Positions 36,036-45,435 of a stretch of 64,000 nt of DNA are shown here, in pieces; the stretch's first letter is position 1; each line of letters starts with the position of its first letter. A program made the translations under genes and the position numbers. Where the stretch lies: the NCBI RefSeq assembly GCF_001644665.1, contig NZ_CP011393.1, positions 1,262,001-1,326,000 of the forward strand, read 5' to 3'. The stretch comes from Fervidobacterium pennivorans (lineage in GTDB: Bacteria > Thermotogota > Thermotogae > Thermotogales > Fervidobacteriaceae). The notes beneath the pieces were generated by a model. The model was not told where the DNA came from, did not search any database, and worked only from the letters and a program-made list of their open reading frames with translations.

Positions 36036-36926
36036 TTATATTTTCCTACACCATTCCAAAACTTTCTCTACATCAATTGTTGCAAGTGCTATATAATTAT
36101 CAGCAGCTCCATAGTAAACGTAATACTTGCCCTTATATTCAACCATAGCATCACTGAAGACTACGTTTGGAACTCCACCGAAAACTTCCCATTCTTCCGT
36201 GGGTTCTAGAATTGGTTCTTCGCTCCTCTTAAGTATTTTTGTCGGGTCGTTTAGGTCAAGCAACATGAAACCTAATCTGTAAATTGGTCTTGGTGCATCT
36301 TCAACACCGTGGTATAGCAACAACCATCCATATGGTGTTTTGATTGGTGGTGCGCCGGCACCAATTTTCAGGTTATCCCAGTATCCTTGTCTGGGACCTG
36401 CTATGCTTACGTAATCTCCCCAGTTAATCAGATCATCAGAAAATGCAAGCCAGATATCTGGTTCAAACCGATGCATCATGACGTATCTTCCGTTTATCCT
36501 TTCAGGAAATAAGGCAGCATCTTTGTTATTTATCTCGTCTTTTATAACAATTCCATAACGTTCCCAAGTTATGAAATTTTTAGTTGATGCAAGTGCAACC
36601 CTCGGACCTTTTGGTGAATAAGCTGTATAAAGCATGTAATACCTATCGACGATTTTCGTAATTCTTGGGTCTTCCACCCCATAGAGTTCTTCTTTTGATG
36701 CAGGTGTAAATACGGGGTTCTCTAATCGGTTAAATTTGATACCGTCTAAACTTACAGCGTATCCTATGCGTGAGACCATGTCCGCACCTTGCGCTCGATA
36801 AAGCATATGGAACAACTCTCCATCAAAAACCACTGCACAATTGAAAACGAACTTGTTCTCCCACAGATGTTCCGGAACAGGACTTAATATTGGGTTAAGT
36901 GGGTGTCGTTCAAGTTTTAACTCCAC
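36036..36926 (-). CDS. GH130 family beta-mannoside phosphorylase or related
   Basis: GH130 enzymes phosphorolyse or hydrolyse beta-mannosides and related glycans. The five-bladed propeller fold is suggested by repeats such as NPILSP, MLYRAQG, GVEDPRITK and LLYHGV. GVEDPRI carries the acid residue typical of the family. It has no signal peptide, so it acts inside the cell. The GTG start has GGAGG at 9 nt. It ends the lacI-SBP-permease operon and probably processes the imported oligosaccharide. Confidence 0.88.
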   Translation of the reverse strand: MELKLERHPLNPILSPVPEHLWENKFVFNCAVVFDGELFHMLYRAQGADMVSRIGYAVSLDGIKFNRLENPVFTPASKEELYGVEDPRITKIVDRYYMLYTAYSPKGPRVALASTKNFITWERYGIVIKDEINNKDAALFPERINGRYVMMHRFEPDIWLAFSDDLINWGDYVSIAGPRQGYWDNLKIGAGAPPIKTPYGWLLLYHGVEDAPRPIYRLGFMLLDLNDPTKILKRSEEPILEPTEEWEVFGGVPNVVFSDAMVEYKGKYYVYYGAADNYIALATIDVEKVLEWCRKI

Positions 36927-36966
36927 AATAATTCGCCTCCTTGCTCTTGTTGTCTTGCTGAAGTTT

Positions 36967-37791
36967 TCACCTTAGAGACATTGATATCCCCTGCAAGAAA
37001 TAGTTTCTAAGTAGTAGGAAGATAATAACCATCGGTATTGTTTGAATCACGGCACCGGCAAGTACAGGTCCAATATAACTCGCGTATTCGTGATTAAAAG
37101 AAGCGAGTAAAACAGACAAAGGCATCTTTTTGTAATCTTTCATTACCATCAAGGGCCATAAGAAATTGTCCCAGACGCCTATGAAAGTGAACAACCCTAC
37201 AATAGATGCTGTTGAGCGACTTAATGGTAACATGATACGTAAAACAATCCAGAAATTATTCGCTCCGTCTATTTTTGCGGCATCGATATAGTCTTGTGGT
37301 ATGCTTTTGAAATTCTGGGCAAACATAAAAATACCCCATGAACTTGTTAAAGAAGGTACAATCAACGCTTGGTATGTGTTCAGCCAGCCAAAGGCTCTTA
37401 TCAATATAAACATCGGTATCATAAACATAAATCCTGGGAAAAGCATTTGATAAATTATGAAATTGAATACTGCTTTACCAATTTTGAATCTTATCCTTGA
37501 GATAGCGTAGCCTATAAGCATAGAAGTGAAGATTACAGAAAAAGTCACAGTTGACGAAATGAAAAGACTATTAAAAAAAGCTCTGACAAAAGGTCTTTCA
37601 AACCTGTTTGCCATAACGAAAATGAAGCGATAATGCTCCAGAGTCAATCTCTTTGGGAGAAATGTTGTAAATATGTCCTCTGCAGGTTTAAAGGACGAAA
37701 TGAGCAACCAAAGGTATGGGTAAATCCAAACGATTGCAAGAAACAAAAGAACAAAAGTTATAATGTACGAAGTAATCTTCTCGCGCTTCAT
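36967..37791 (-). CDS. Sugar ABC transporter permease, MalG type
   Basis: A six-helix permease of the carbohydrate uptake (CUT1) family. The EAA-loop motif appears as YIDAAKIDGANNFWIVLRIMLP, where the ATPase docks. It pairs with the MalF-type permease, whose stop overlaps its ATG by 4 nt. No ATPase gene lies nearby, so a shared MsmK/MalK-type ATPase elsewhere is expected. The 274 residues are complete. Confidence 0.93.
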   Translation of the reverse strand: MKREKITSYIITFVLLFLAIVWIYPYLWLLISSFKPAEDIFTTFLPKRLTLEHYRFIFVMANRFERPFVRAFFNSLFISSTVTFSVIFTSMLIGYAISRIRFKIGKAVFNFIIYQMLFPGFMFMIPMFILIRAFGWLNTYQALIVPSLTSSWGIFMFAQNFKSIPQDYIDAAKIDGANNFWIVLRIMLPLSRSTASIVGLFTFIGVWDNFLWPLMVMKDYKKMPLSVLLASFNHEYASYIGPVLAGAVIQTIPMVIIFLLLRNYFLQGISMSLR

Positions 37792-38666
37792 ACAAAGCTC
37801 ACTTCTTTCTCAAAGAACTTACGAATTAACATAACCAAGAGATAACTCACCAAAGCTGTCACAATCGCTACCGTAGTTGCATATGATGGATCAACTCTTT
37901 TAAAAGCCGTATCATACATATAAATCAGGAATGTTATTGTTCTCTGCATAGGGCCGCCACCAGTTATTAAGTACGGTTCCGTGAAAATTCCAAAAGTGAG
38001 CATTACGGCAAGGACTGTCACAGTTATAAGCGATGGATTAAGCAGAGGTAATGTAATTTTCCAGAATATCTGGCTTTTAGTTGCTCCGTCAAGCTCCGCT
38101 GCTTCGTACAAAGATTGGGGAATTGACAAAAGACTAGCGTAAAGAATCAGACCGTAATATCCTATAAACTTCCATGTAATTATAAGACAAATCGAAAAGA
38201 CAGCTAGCTGTGGATTTGAAAACCACGGAATAGTGATACCGAATAAATCATCCAGCAATCTGTTGATGGGTCCATTTATTGAGAAGAGATTTGAAAATAA
38301 AAGTGAATAGGCAACTCCGGAAGATACATTAGCTACCAAAAAGCTTAGCATTATAAATGTTTTTCCAAACCTGACTTTTGTCAGCGCAAGAGCGAAGAGT
38401 AAAGAAGCGGTTAATACCATTGGAATCAAGTATGCCAGGAAGTTCAGGGTGTTAAGAGCAATTCTTAAAACAGTACTGTCTGTGAGTATTCTTAAAAAAT
38501 TCTGCAGTCCTATAAACTTCGGTTTGGAGAAATAGTTCCACTTTGTGAATGCAAGGACTACCATCCATACAAATGGATAGCCCCAAAAAATGGCAGTATA
38601 AGCTAAATATGGGAGCACTATGGAATAACCGAACAACCGTTCTTTTTTACCAAATTTCGAACTCAC
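37788..38666 (-). CDS. Sugar ABC transporter permease, MalF type
   Basis: This is the other permease of the CUT1 transporter, with six membrane segments and the docking motif YEAAELDGATKSQIFWKITLP. The start is uncertain. A GTG at 38666 has GGAG at 9 nt and is preferred, while TTG at 38681 and ATG at 38675 lie in or before that site. It follows the binding protein gene and overlaps the second permease. Confidence 0.9.
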   Translation of the reverse strand: MSSKFGKKERLFGYSIVLPYLAYTAIFWGYPFVWMVVLAFTKWNYFSKPKFIGLQNFLRILTDSTVLRIALNTLNFLAYLIPMVLTASLLFALALTKVRFGKTFIMLSFLVANVSSGVAYSLLFSNLFSINGPINRLLDDLFGITIPWFSNPQLAVFSICLIITWKFIGYYGLILYASLLSIPQSLYEAAELDGATKSQIFWKITLPLLNPSLITVTVLAVMLTFGIFTEPYLITGGGPMQRTITFLIYMYDTAFKRVDPSYATTVAIVTALVSYLLVMLIRKFFEKEVSFV

Positions 38667-38716
38667 TTGCAACATCTCCAAATCATAGTTATGAATACAA
38701 AGCTTTTTGCCTAGAA

Positions 38717-39967
38717 CTAGAAAAGGAGTTTATTTATTTCTTTTACTGCTTTATTCAATATATCTTCTGGTTTGCCTTTCAAATACATCAAAGGTTCTAT
38801 CAGATTAGTTGTCATCGATTGTTGAATGTCAATAGTTTTGTCAGTAAGGGCGGGTGGGACAGCGTACGGCACGAATGATGCGTAAGCCTTGAAAAATTTA
38901 TCGTTCATAAACTTAGCAAAAGCAGGGTTAGTTGTCAAATCTTCTCTGGCAGGTGGCATCTGTGTTTTTTCAATCCATAGCACATCATTTTGGACGTTAG
39001 AGAAGACCCAGGATATGAATTCAAAAGCTGCTCGCTTGTCCTTACAAGTTGAGTAGATAACAAGACCTTTAGTATCTGCAAATGTGTAGATAGGTTTATC
39101 TTTCGGATAGTTGTCTGGAACTGGAGGTGCAGAAAACCAAATATTCGGAACCACTTTTGGGAATGTCTCTTTAGCCCAGTTAACTTCCCATGGTCCTGTT
39201 ATCTTTGCAAGTATCGTGCCGTTATAGAACGGGTTTGTGCCCAATTCAACCGCAGTCCATTTGTTCTGGAACATTGTATAGATGAATTGCACAACAGCTT
39301 TTCCTGTCTCATCACCGAAATTGACTTTGCGTTTCTCCACATCTATATATGGTTTTCCTCCCGTAGCGGCGTAGTAATAGGTGATGAAGTCAAACCATCT
39401 GTCCCACCAATTCCTACCAGATATAACTTGCATTGTGAATTTCTTTTTGCCGTCAGCGAATTTCTTGCTAAGTTCATAAATTTCCCCGTATGTTCGCGGA
39501 GGTTCGTTGTAACCCAAACTTTTTAGAATATCACCACGCCACCAAAAAATCATCGGGTTGGAGTAAATAGGGAAGACATAATATTTACCTTTGATTTTCC
39601 ATGTTTCCATAATGTTCTTCATCTTCCTGGCCTCAACGAGTCTTTGGAAATCCGTTCCGAAGTTGTCAAGAGGATAAATCGCGCCAATTTCGGCAAGTTG
39701 CGCGGCAAATCCACTGAAGATGTTTTCTGAAAAATCGGGGGCATTCCCTGCTGCAATTGCGCTCAAAATAGCTTCCTCAGAGCTTCCAGCAGCAGGAATA
39801 GTTTGAACTTCGATTTGGATATCGGGTCGCATTTTATTCCACTGTGCGACAACTGTCTTCCAGAACTCTTCTTGAAAAGCATTTGGGGCTGTCCAGAAAG
39901 TTAACTTAACTGCAAAGCTAACTAACGAGAGCACCGCAATCAGAAACAACACAAATATCCTTTTCAT
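38717..39967 (-). CDS. Sugar ABC transporter solute-binding protein
   Basis: A signal peptide (MKRIFVLFLIAVLSLVSFA) leads a family 1 extracellular binding protein of 416 residues. Motifs such as WNKMRPDIQIEVQTIPA and FVFWxF-type sequence near RAAFEFISWVF are typical. There is no lipobox cysteine, so it is probably held by other means in the periplasm-like space under the toga. The ligand is likely the oligosaccharide used by the GH130 enzyme. It sits 56 nt after lacI. Confidence 0.93.
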   Translation of the reverse strand: MKRIFVLFLIAVLSLVSFAVKLTFWTAPNAFQEEFWKTVVAQWNKMRPDIQIEVQTIPAAGSSEEAILSAIAAGNAPDFSENIFSGFAAQLAEIGAIYPLDNFGTDFQRLVEARKMKNIMETWKIKGKYYVFPIYSNPMIFWWRGDILKSLGYNEPPRTYGEIYELSKKFADGKKKFTMQVISGRNWWDRWFDFITYYYAATGGKPYIDVEKRKVNFGDETGKAVVQFIYTMFQNKWTAVELGTNPFYNGTILAKITGPWEVNWAKETFPKVVPNIWFSAPPVPDNYPKDKPIYTFADTKGLVIYSTCKDKRAAFEFISWVFSNVQNDVLWIEKTQMPPAREDLTTNPAFAKFMNDKFFKAYASFVPYAVPPALTDKTIDIQQSMTTNLIEPLMYLKGKPEDILNKAVKEINKLLF

Positions 39968-40023
39968 ACCTCATCCATCCCTCCCTCGAGTAGTTTAAGC
40001 AGTATTTTATAAACTTCTGGCTC

Positions 40024-40998
40024 CTATATAACGGAACTATTCCTTTTCACATAAGTTGTGTAAATACACTGTTTATATGGATGAATAGATTGCTTACTAA
40101 GAATTTCGTTAATCCTTTTTACGGCATTTATACCTAGTTCAACCTTCTGAACGCGCATAGTAGACAAACCTTCCTTTTCGGCAGCTGGTATATCATCAAA
40201 TCCGACAATACTCACATCGCCTGGAACATCGTAACCCCAGTCCTGTAACTTATGAAGTACTCTAATAGCGATTGGATCATTGGAACATATTATTACTTCG
40301 GGCACCCCATCGCGGAGAGCTCTTCTCAAGACGGAATCAATTTCCTCGTGTAGATCATCATACTCAAATGTAATTGGAAGCTTACCGAATTTTGTCATAG
40401 CGGTAACGTAACCATTGTATCTATCGCGGAAACCATAGTACTTCAAAGGTCCATGGATATGAATAATCCTGTTAAAACCACTACCAATGAATTTCTTGGT
40501 TATGTAGAATATACCATCGTAACCATCGCTGACAATACTGTCAATCCTGAGTCCGTCAATATAATGATCTACCAAAACAACTTTGCCATTTTTCGAAATT
40601 TTCTCTATCTCCTCCTCAGAGGCGTCGCTCCCAACGAGTATGTATCCGTCATATTTGTGATGTTTGCCTTGAAGAACCTCATCCAATAGAAGAATGTCTA
40701 ATGAAATTTTGTAGATACCTGCAGTGTTTTCAATCGCGTCAAGGATTATTTTGTAGAATATGCCGACATCACTTTGGATGAGTTCTTTTATCCTTTGACT
40801 TATAACAACTGCCACGCTGAATATCTTTTTACGTGCCAAAGTTTTGGCTGAGACGTGTGGAACATATCCGAGTTCTTTGACAGCTTTTAAGACCTTAATC
40901 TCAGTTTCTTCGGAAACATACCCGGTTCCGTTTAAAACTCTAGAAACTGTTGCAGTTGAAACCCCTGCTCTTTTTGCAACATCATCTATGGAAACCAT
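40024..40998 (-). CDS. LacI-family transcriptional regulator
   Basis: The N-terminal helix-turn-helix is SIDDVAKRAGVSTATVSRVLNG with hinge helix further on (VPHVSAKTLARKK). The periplasmic-binding-protein-like effector domain runs from about residue 55 to 325. It probably represses its own operon and the divergent secreted-protein genes, since the same 14-bp operator is at both promoters. The ATG at 40998 has GGAGGTG at 7 nt; a longer start at 41052 is not supported. Confidence 0.95.
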   Translation of the reverse strand: MVSIDDVAKRAGVSTATVSRVLNGTGYVSEETEIKVLKAVKELGYVPHVSAKTLARKKIFSVAVVISQRIKELIQSDVGIFYKIILDAIENTAGIYKISLDILLLDEVLQGKHHKYDGYILVGSDASEEEIEKISKNGKVVLVDHYIDGLRIDSIVSDGYDGIFYITKKFIGSGFNRIIHIHGPLKYYGFRDRYNGYVTAMTKFGKLPITFEYDDLHEEIDSVLRRALRDGVPEVIICSNDPIAIRVLHKLQDWGYDVPGDVSIVGFDDIPAAEKEGLSTMRVQKVELGINAVKRINEILSKQSIHPYKQCIYTTYVKRNSSVI

Positions 40999-41060
40999 AA
41001 TTTGTTCACCTCCGGAAAAAATTTTACCAAATGAAAGACATGACGAAGACATTTTGCTAA

Positions 41061-41113
41061 TGTAAGCGTTTACACATCGAAGATATTATATCAAGTGAAA
41101 GAGATAGCTCCAA
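41061..41113 (-). promoter_or_regulatory. Promoter and operator of the lacI-ABC-GH130 operon
   Basis: On the minus strand TATAAT (41085-41090) with TTGGAG (41108-41113) at 17 bp. The operator TGTAAGCGTTTACA (41061-41074) is just downstream, where a repressor would block initiation. Confidence 0.7.
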
Positions 41114-41242
41114 AAATTATAATACAAAGAGAAAGCAAACAAATTTAATAATAACGAAGAACATAAAAGATTTATGTTTATAATTATCCATAAACTTCAT
41201 TTTTTTTAGTTATTATACTTTCGCATAGTGTGTAGTAAAATA

Positions 41243-41272
41243 TATAATAGACGCAGTATGTAAACGCTTACA
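41243..41272 (+). promoter_or_regulatory. Promoter -10 and operator of the divergent secreted-protein genes
   Basis: TATAAT (41243-41248) has a weak -35. The operator TGTAAACGCTTACA (41259-41272) is the exact reverse complement of the copy at 41061-41074 and overlaps the expected transcription start. Confidence 0.7.
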
Positions 41273-41582
41273 CAGTTCCTTTCCTACACTCTTGATACTG
41301 TTAACTTGTAGTGATGAAAGAGTATAATCGTAAAAGAATGCGATTGATATTGCCATTATGCATTTTCCAAGGATTCTTCACTACACAAAAACCTTTGAAT
41401 ATATATCACTAAATTCTTCGTATTCTTCTTAGGCAAGAAAGCATTGGGTTATGCATTTTGGGAAACCTGCTTTTGTTAAGAGTTGGTTGGGGGGTGTCCC
41501 CTCTTTATAAGGATAATGCGGTTTTTGGAAAGTTTCAATACTTTTAGTTAACATTATCACACTCTTCCAAGGAGGTGTTAGC

Positions 41583-42902
41583 ATGAAAAAACTTGTTCTA
41601 TTGTTGGCTATCTTGTTAAGTTTGGTAGTATTTGCTGGGTCCTTTTCAATTCCTGTGATTGCTGGTCAAGTTGAGGTACCGGTAGTTGTGCAGATGGGAA
41701 AACTGGTCGACATGCTCCCCGAAGACTTTGAACCAGATTGGACAAGTTTGAGAATCTTAGTAGAAGGTGTGGAAGTGCCTTTCCAGATTGAAGATGTTGA
41801 TGGTAACGGACGTATATCTGCACCTGACTATTTGGTTTTCATCGCAAAAGGGAATACACAGATAGTTGTTCAGGATGCCCCAGGAAAAGCTGTTGTATAC
41901 CCAAAGGCATTTGAAGTTGTAAAGGATTCAAAAGGGTGGACGATCAAAGCTGTTGACGAGAGTATAGAAGCCGTGGTAAATGACCACGGACTTTTGCAAG
42001 TTACCAAATTTGGCAGTGTGAAAGCAAAGTTAGTTGACGAAGTTGGAATTGCAAGAGTCAGCGGTTGGTACAATTCTACATATTACGTTGATGGAAAACT
42101 AGGAGACCACCATGAGGAAACAAGTGGAGCTTTTAGAGTAGTTTCATTGAAAGTGCTTGACCCAGGTCCTGTTGCAGTGTGTGTTGTTGCGGTTCTTAAA
42201 TCTGAGAAATTCAACGGTCTAAAGCAGGAGCTTGTCACTCACCTTTTCAAAAACGGTGATATTCTTGTAGACAACAGATTCGTTTTTGAAACGTACGCCG
42301 ATATGATGAAACTCCAAACAATGATTACAAGACCGATTATTCCAGCATTCGATGATACTCTACACATCCTTCCGGTGTTCAGACGGCTTGTATGGGCAGA
42401 CCAACTTAATATAACTCCATACGAGTACTGGTTGCAAAGAAACGCAATTACGTGGGTTGACAACATGCCGTACATCACATTCCCCGCTGGAAGTAGTATG
42501 AAACCACTTTGGTGGGGTGCTACTTATATTTTTGCTTCCATGGAAAGATGGAGAACTAATTTCTCACCGAAAGGTAAAATCGGCGTTGCTGAAATTCTTC
42601 CAGAAATCCCTGTTGTTCCTGCTGACTATAAGAAGTGGTTAGATGGCGACACATGGGTTTACGAAAGTCTCGAATTCCGTGATGGAGTATTCAAATGGAT
42701 GCCTGGAGAATTCGAAGCATATCCATCAACAACAGGAGTTTATTCAATGAAAGTTGAGGATATGCCAAACAGATACAAAGCAGGAGACATTGTGCAACAC
42801 TTGAGATTGTACAGCATTTATAGTGCCAAGAGTGTAGAAGAAGCTATCAAATTCATCGAGGCAAAAAGCAATTCGTTTAGGAGCTTGAAAATAGGAGAAT
42901 AA
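41583..42902 (+). CDS. Secreted protein of unknown family, carbohydrate locus
   Basis: A signal peptide (about residues 1-18, ending VFAGS) leads 420 residues with many beta strands and aromatic residues. I recognise no family or catalytic motif. DVDGNGRISAPDYLVF near residue 70-85 looks like a dockerin or EF-hand calcium loop (DxDGNGxI). The ATG has AAGGAGGTG upstream. It lies behind the LacI operator shared with the GH130/ABC operon, so it probably acts on or binds an extracellular polysaccharide. Confidence 0.72.
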   Translation: MKKLVLLLAILLSLVVFAGSFSIPVIAGQVEVPVVVQMGKLVDMLPEDFEPDWTSLRILVEGVEVPFQIEDVDGNGRISAPDYLVFIAKGNTQIVVQDAPGKAVVYPKAFEVVKDSKGWTIKAVDESIEAVVNDHGLLQVTKFGSVKAKLVDEVGIARVSGWYNSTYYVDGKLGDHHEETSGAFRVVSLKVLDPGPVAVCVVAVLKSEKFNGLKQELVTHLFKNGDILVDNRFVFETYADMMKLQTMITRPIIPAFDDTLHILPVFRRLVWADQLNITPYEYWLQRNAITWVDNMPYITFPAGSSMKPLWWGATYIFASMERWRTNFSPKGKIGVAEILPEIPVVPADYKKWLDGDTWVYESLEFRDGVFKWMPGEFEAYPSTTGVYSMKVEDMPNRYKAGDIVQHLRLYSIYSAKSVEEAIKFIEAKSNSFRSLKIGE

Positions 42903-42920
42903 AATAGCTGTACTTTGCCG

Positions 42921-42948
42921 GAGGCCGGTTGTCCGGCCTCTTTTATTT
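42921..42948 (+). terminator. Terminator after the first secreted gene
   Basis: GAGGCCGG pairs with CCGGCCTC around TTGT (42921-42940), followed by T-rich sequence. It may reduce transcription of the next gene. Confidence 0.88.
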
Positions 42949-42990
42949 GATTTAGAAAAGATGTGGTTCATAGAGAGGGTGATATTCAGG

Positions 42991-45147
42991 ATGAAGAGGG
43001 TGTTTGTTGCTTTTGTTACGGTTATTCTTTCTTACGTTTGCTTTGGAGGTATAATTTTCAACAATACACATCTTGAAAGACTTAGTCAGCAATTCACCTT
43101 AAACGGTGAGATTGTAAAAGGATACTGGGTTTATGCCAACAACAAGGGTGATTATTTCGAGGTAACAACAGCCCAAAACGAAGGAGATTTTTGCGTAGAT
43201 GACGTAGCACGTGTCGTGCTTTTGTATACAGAGGCATATGAAATTCTGAAAGAGGAGAAATACCTTTCCCTTGCAATCGAAGCCTCGAAGTTTGTACTCC
43301 AAATGCAAGCAACCGATGGTGAGTTTTACAACTTTGCGTGGCAAGATGGCACAATAAACAAATATGGTGTCACTAGTGAAAAGTCCTCGTCTTGGTGGAC
43401 TCTTCGTGCTTTTGCTGCACTATCAAAGCTTTCGCAATATTATAAAGATACAAAAGTTGTTAACGCAGTAAGAAAAGCTTACAGTGCAATTAAGAAATCG
43501 CCACCTGTATATGGGGACCAACTTGCGATGTATATCCTCGGGCTATCATATTATGTGATTTCAACAAAAGATGAAAATGCGAAAAAGGAACTAATGAAAT
43601 ACGCTAATGAACTTATTAATTATCAGTGGAAAGAATACAAATACTTACCGGGTTTCTTTTCGGTTTACCAAGACAAATTCAACTGGAATGGATGGGGTAA
43701 TCATTATCCTGAGGCACTTATCGAGGCATACAAAATACTTGGTGATAACCGTTACCTCTCAATTGCCCGTGAATCTTTAGATAGCCAGGTCCCGTTGCTT
43801 CTTTCAACAGGCTTGATTTATTCCATCGGAAGATACGTAAAACTATTTCCAGAACTTGCTTATGCGCTTGAATGTGTTGCTGTTCCTTCAGTTAAATTAT
43901 ATGAAATGACGAAAGATGAGAAATACGCTTACTATTCAGCATTGTTAACCTCTTGGTTATTTGGTAAAAATAGGCTAAACATAAGGATGCTAGGTGAGAA
44001 TGGAGAAGGTTACGATGGCTTAGAATACATGCACTACAACAGGAATGCAGGTGCGGAATCAACCATCTGCGCATTAAGAACATTACTATATGCAACCAAA
44101 CTTCCTGAAGATTTTCAGAACCTTGCGACTAAGCCTGTTATCTTGGGTAGAAATGGAATGATAGTTTTAGAAGTTGAAGCTTTCGATCCAGGACTTTCCA
44201 GTGTCCGTTTTATCTCTGGGGATTTCGGTGGTGGTGCAGTGTTTCAAATCGAAGGCAAAGCAAAATTGAAAAAAGAGATATTGGAGATACCGGAAGGCCA
44301 TTACTTTGCTTTTTTGTCTGGTGATTTTAAAAACACGACGGTGATTGTTTCTTCAAAATCGCAAGTTAAGAAAGAAATATCGGGAAGTGGTCTCTTTGAA
44401 ATAGGTGAAATCGAAGTTGGCAGAACTATAACCGTATCGGTTTCTAACCAATGTCTAGTTGATCAGTTGATACTGATTCCTCAAAATACAGGGATAACGT
44501 TTAAAATAAACGACAAAGTGTTGACACTTTACTACGATTTCAACAGCAGAAAAAATAAAATAATTGATCAGGCTCTTTTTTTGGGTAAAGAAGCTAGTGT
44601 ATTTAACGCGTTAACTCCGAAATTAAGGTTTGTAGACAGCTTTACTATCCTTGAGCTTCGAGAACTTTTCAATAATGATGGCTTTGCAATCCCTCAGAAA
44701 CCTGGGAACTTCGATAATCTTGGAGGTATTGTGGGTGCATACCTTCCTGAAAATGAAGTGTCAGAGGGAATAATAATAGTTAATGGTGTACCTTTTGAAG
44801 TTGTAGCGAATGGAAATGATAACATTCGTTGCAATGGCCAGAAGATAGTTTTACAACAACCTATTAATTGCACTAAGATATACATACTAGCGGCCGCAAA
44901 TCACGGTGATTACAAGGTTGACTTTCTAATAAATCAGAAAGCCTATTCAGTAAAAATTAATGATTGGTGTAATCAACCTAATGCAACAGAGTTTGACTAT
45001 CGTTACATACAAAGTGGAGAACGGCAATATATAAAATGCGGCCTGAGCCTTTACGAGTTGGATATCTCAAGTTTAAACGAGGCATTGGAGGAAATAATTC
45101 TTCCACGTGAAATTAATGTGCATATTTTTGGAATAACGCTTAGATAA
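42991..45147 (+). CDS. Large secreted protein, helical-barrel glycosidase-like N-terminal half
   Basis: After a signal peptide (residues 1-17) the first 370 residues are alpha-helical with a repeating pattern resembling an alpha/alpha barrel of glycoside hydrolases. Examples are DDVARVVLLYTEAYEIL, SWWTLRAFAALSKLSQYY and NHYPEALIEAYKILG. The last 330 residues are beta-rich and may hold binding modules. No named family was recognised and catalytic acids were not assigned. The ATG at 42991 follows AGAGGGTGAT; the frame is open from 42961. It lies 90 nt after the other secreted gene. Confidence 0.72.
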   Translation: MKRVFVAFVTVILSYVCFGGIIFNNTHLERLSQQFTLNGEIVKGYWVYANNKGDYFEVTTAQNEGDFCVDDVARVVLLYTEAYEILKEEKYLSLAIEASKFVLQMQATDGEFYNFAWQDGTINKYGVTSEKSSSWWTLRAFAALSKLSQYYKDTKVVNAVRKAYSAIKKSPPVYGDQLAMYILGLSYYVISTKDENAKKELMKYANELINYQWKEYKYLPGFFSVYQDKFNWNGWGNHYPEALIEAYKILGDNRYLSIARESLDSQVPLLLSTGLIYSIGRYVKLFPELAYALECVAVPSVKLYEMTKDEKYAYYSALLTSWLFGKNRLNIRMLGENGEGYDGLEYMHYNRNAGAESTICALRTLLYATKLPEDFQNLATKPVILGRNGMIVLEVEAFDPGLSSVRFISGDFGGGAVFQIEGKAKLKKEILEIPEGHYFAFLSGDFKNTTVIVSSKSQVKKEISGSGLFEIGEIEVGRTITVSVSNQCLVDQLILIPQNTGITFKINDKVLTLYYDFNSRKNKIIDQALFLGKEASVFNALTPKLRFVDSFTILELRELFNNDGFAIPQKPGNFDNLGGIVGAYLPENEVSEGIIIVNGVPFEVVANGNDNIRCNGQKIVLQQPINCTKIYILAAANHGDYKVDFLINQKAYSVKINDWCNQPNATEFDYRYIQSGERQYIKCGLSLYELDISSLNEALEEIILPREINVHIFGITLR

Positions 45148-45435
45148 TTTGCTCCGACAACTTTAGAACAAAATACCAAAAATCTGCCGCACTTTGCGGC
45201 AGATTTTTACATATACGTACATCTTCTGAGCTTTGAGATTCTGTATTTGACTATTTTGCCTTCCTTTTTGCGATTATGAAATTCTTTCCATTGATGATGC
45301 AACTGACAGTTCCATTTTTTTCAACACGGTTGTAGATTTTTCTGGAAAATGTTCCAAGTTGTGTAACAATTTGACATGTATATGGGAAAATATAAACGGG
45401 TTGGTATTCTAAACCTCAGAAAAGGAGGGATACGC
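45148..45435. other. Intergenic region before the starch-binding protein
   Basis: Apart from the terminator I see no supported gene. A TTGACA at 45372-45377 could be a -35 element, but no good -10 follows at the right distance. Confidence 0.45.
45178..45208 (+). terminator. Terminator after the large secreted protein
   Basis: AATCTGCCGC (45181-45190) pairs with GCGGCAGATT (45196-45205) around ACTTT, followed by a short T run. Confidence 0.9.

Larger units (their letters stand above)
40999..41582. other. Divergent intergenic region with a leader of about 325 nt
   Basis: It contains the two promoters and operators listed. From the plus-strand start near 41255 to the gene at 41583 there is a long untranslated leader. 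Near its end AAGAG (41478-41482) and GGGG (41491-41494) could pair with CCCC and CTCTT (41498-41505). No convincing small gene is present. Confidence 0.5.

Noticed and set aside
41316-41420. Small plus-strand frame of about 32 codons in the long leader
   Set aside because: It starts with an ATG but lacks a ribosome site and any family likeness.
45205-45370. Minus-strand coding-like stretch ending NGKNFIIAKRKAK, possible gene remnant
   Set aside because: About 40 codons look coding, but no start codon with a ribosome site was found; chance or a decayed gene cannot be told apart.
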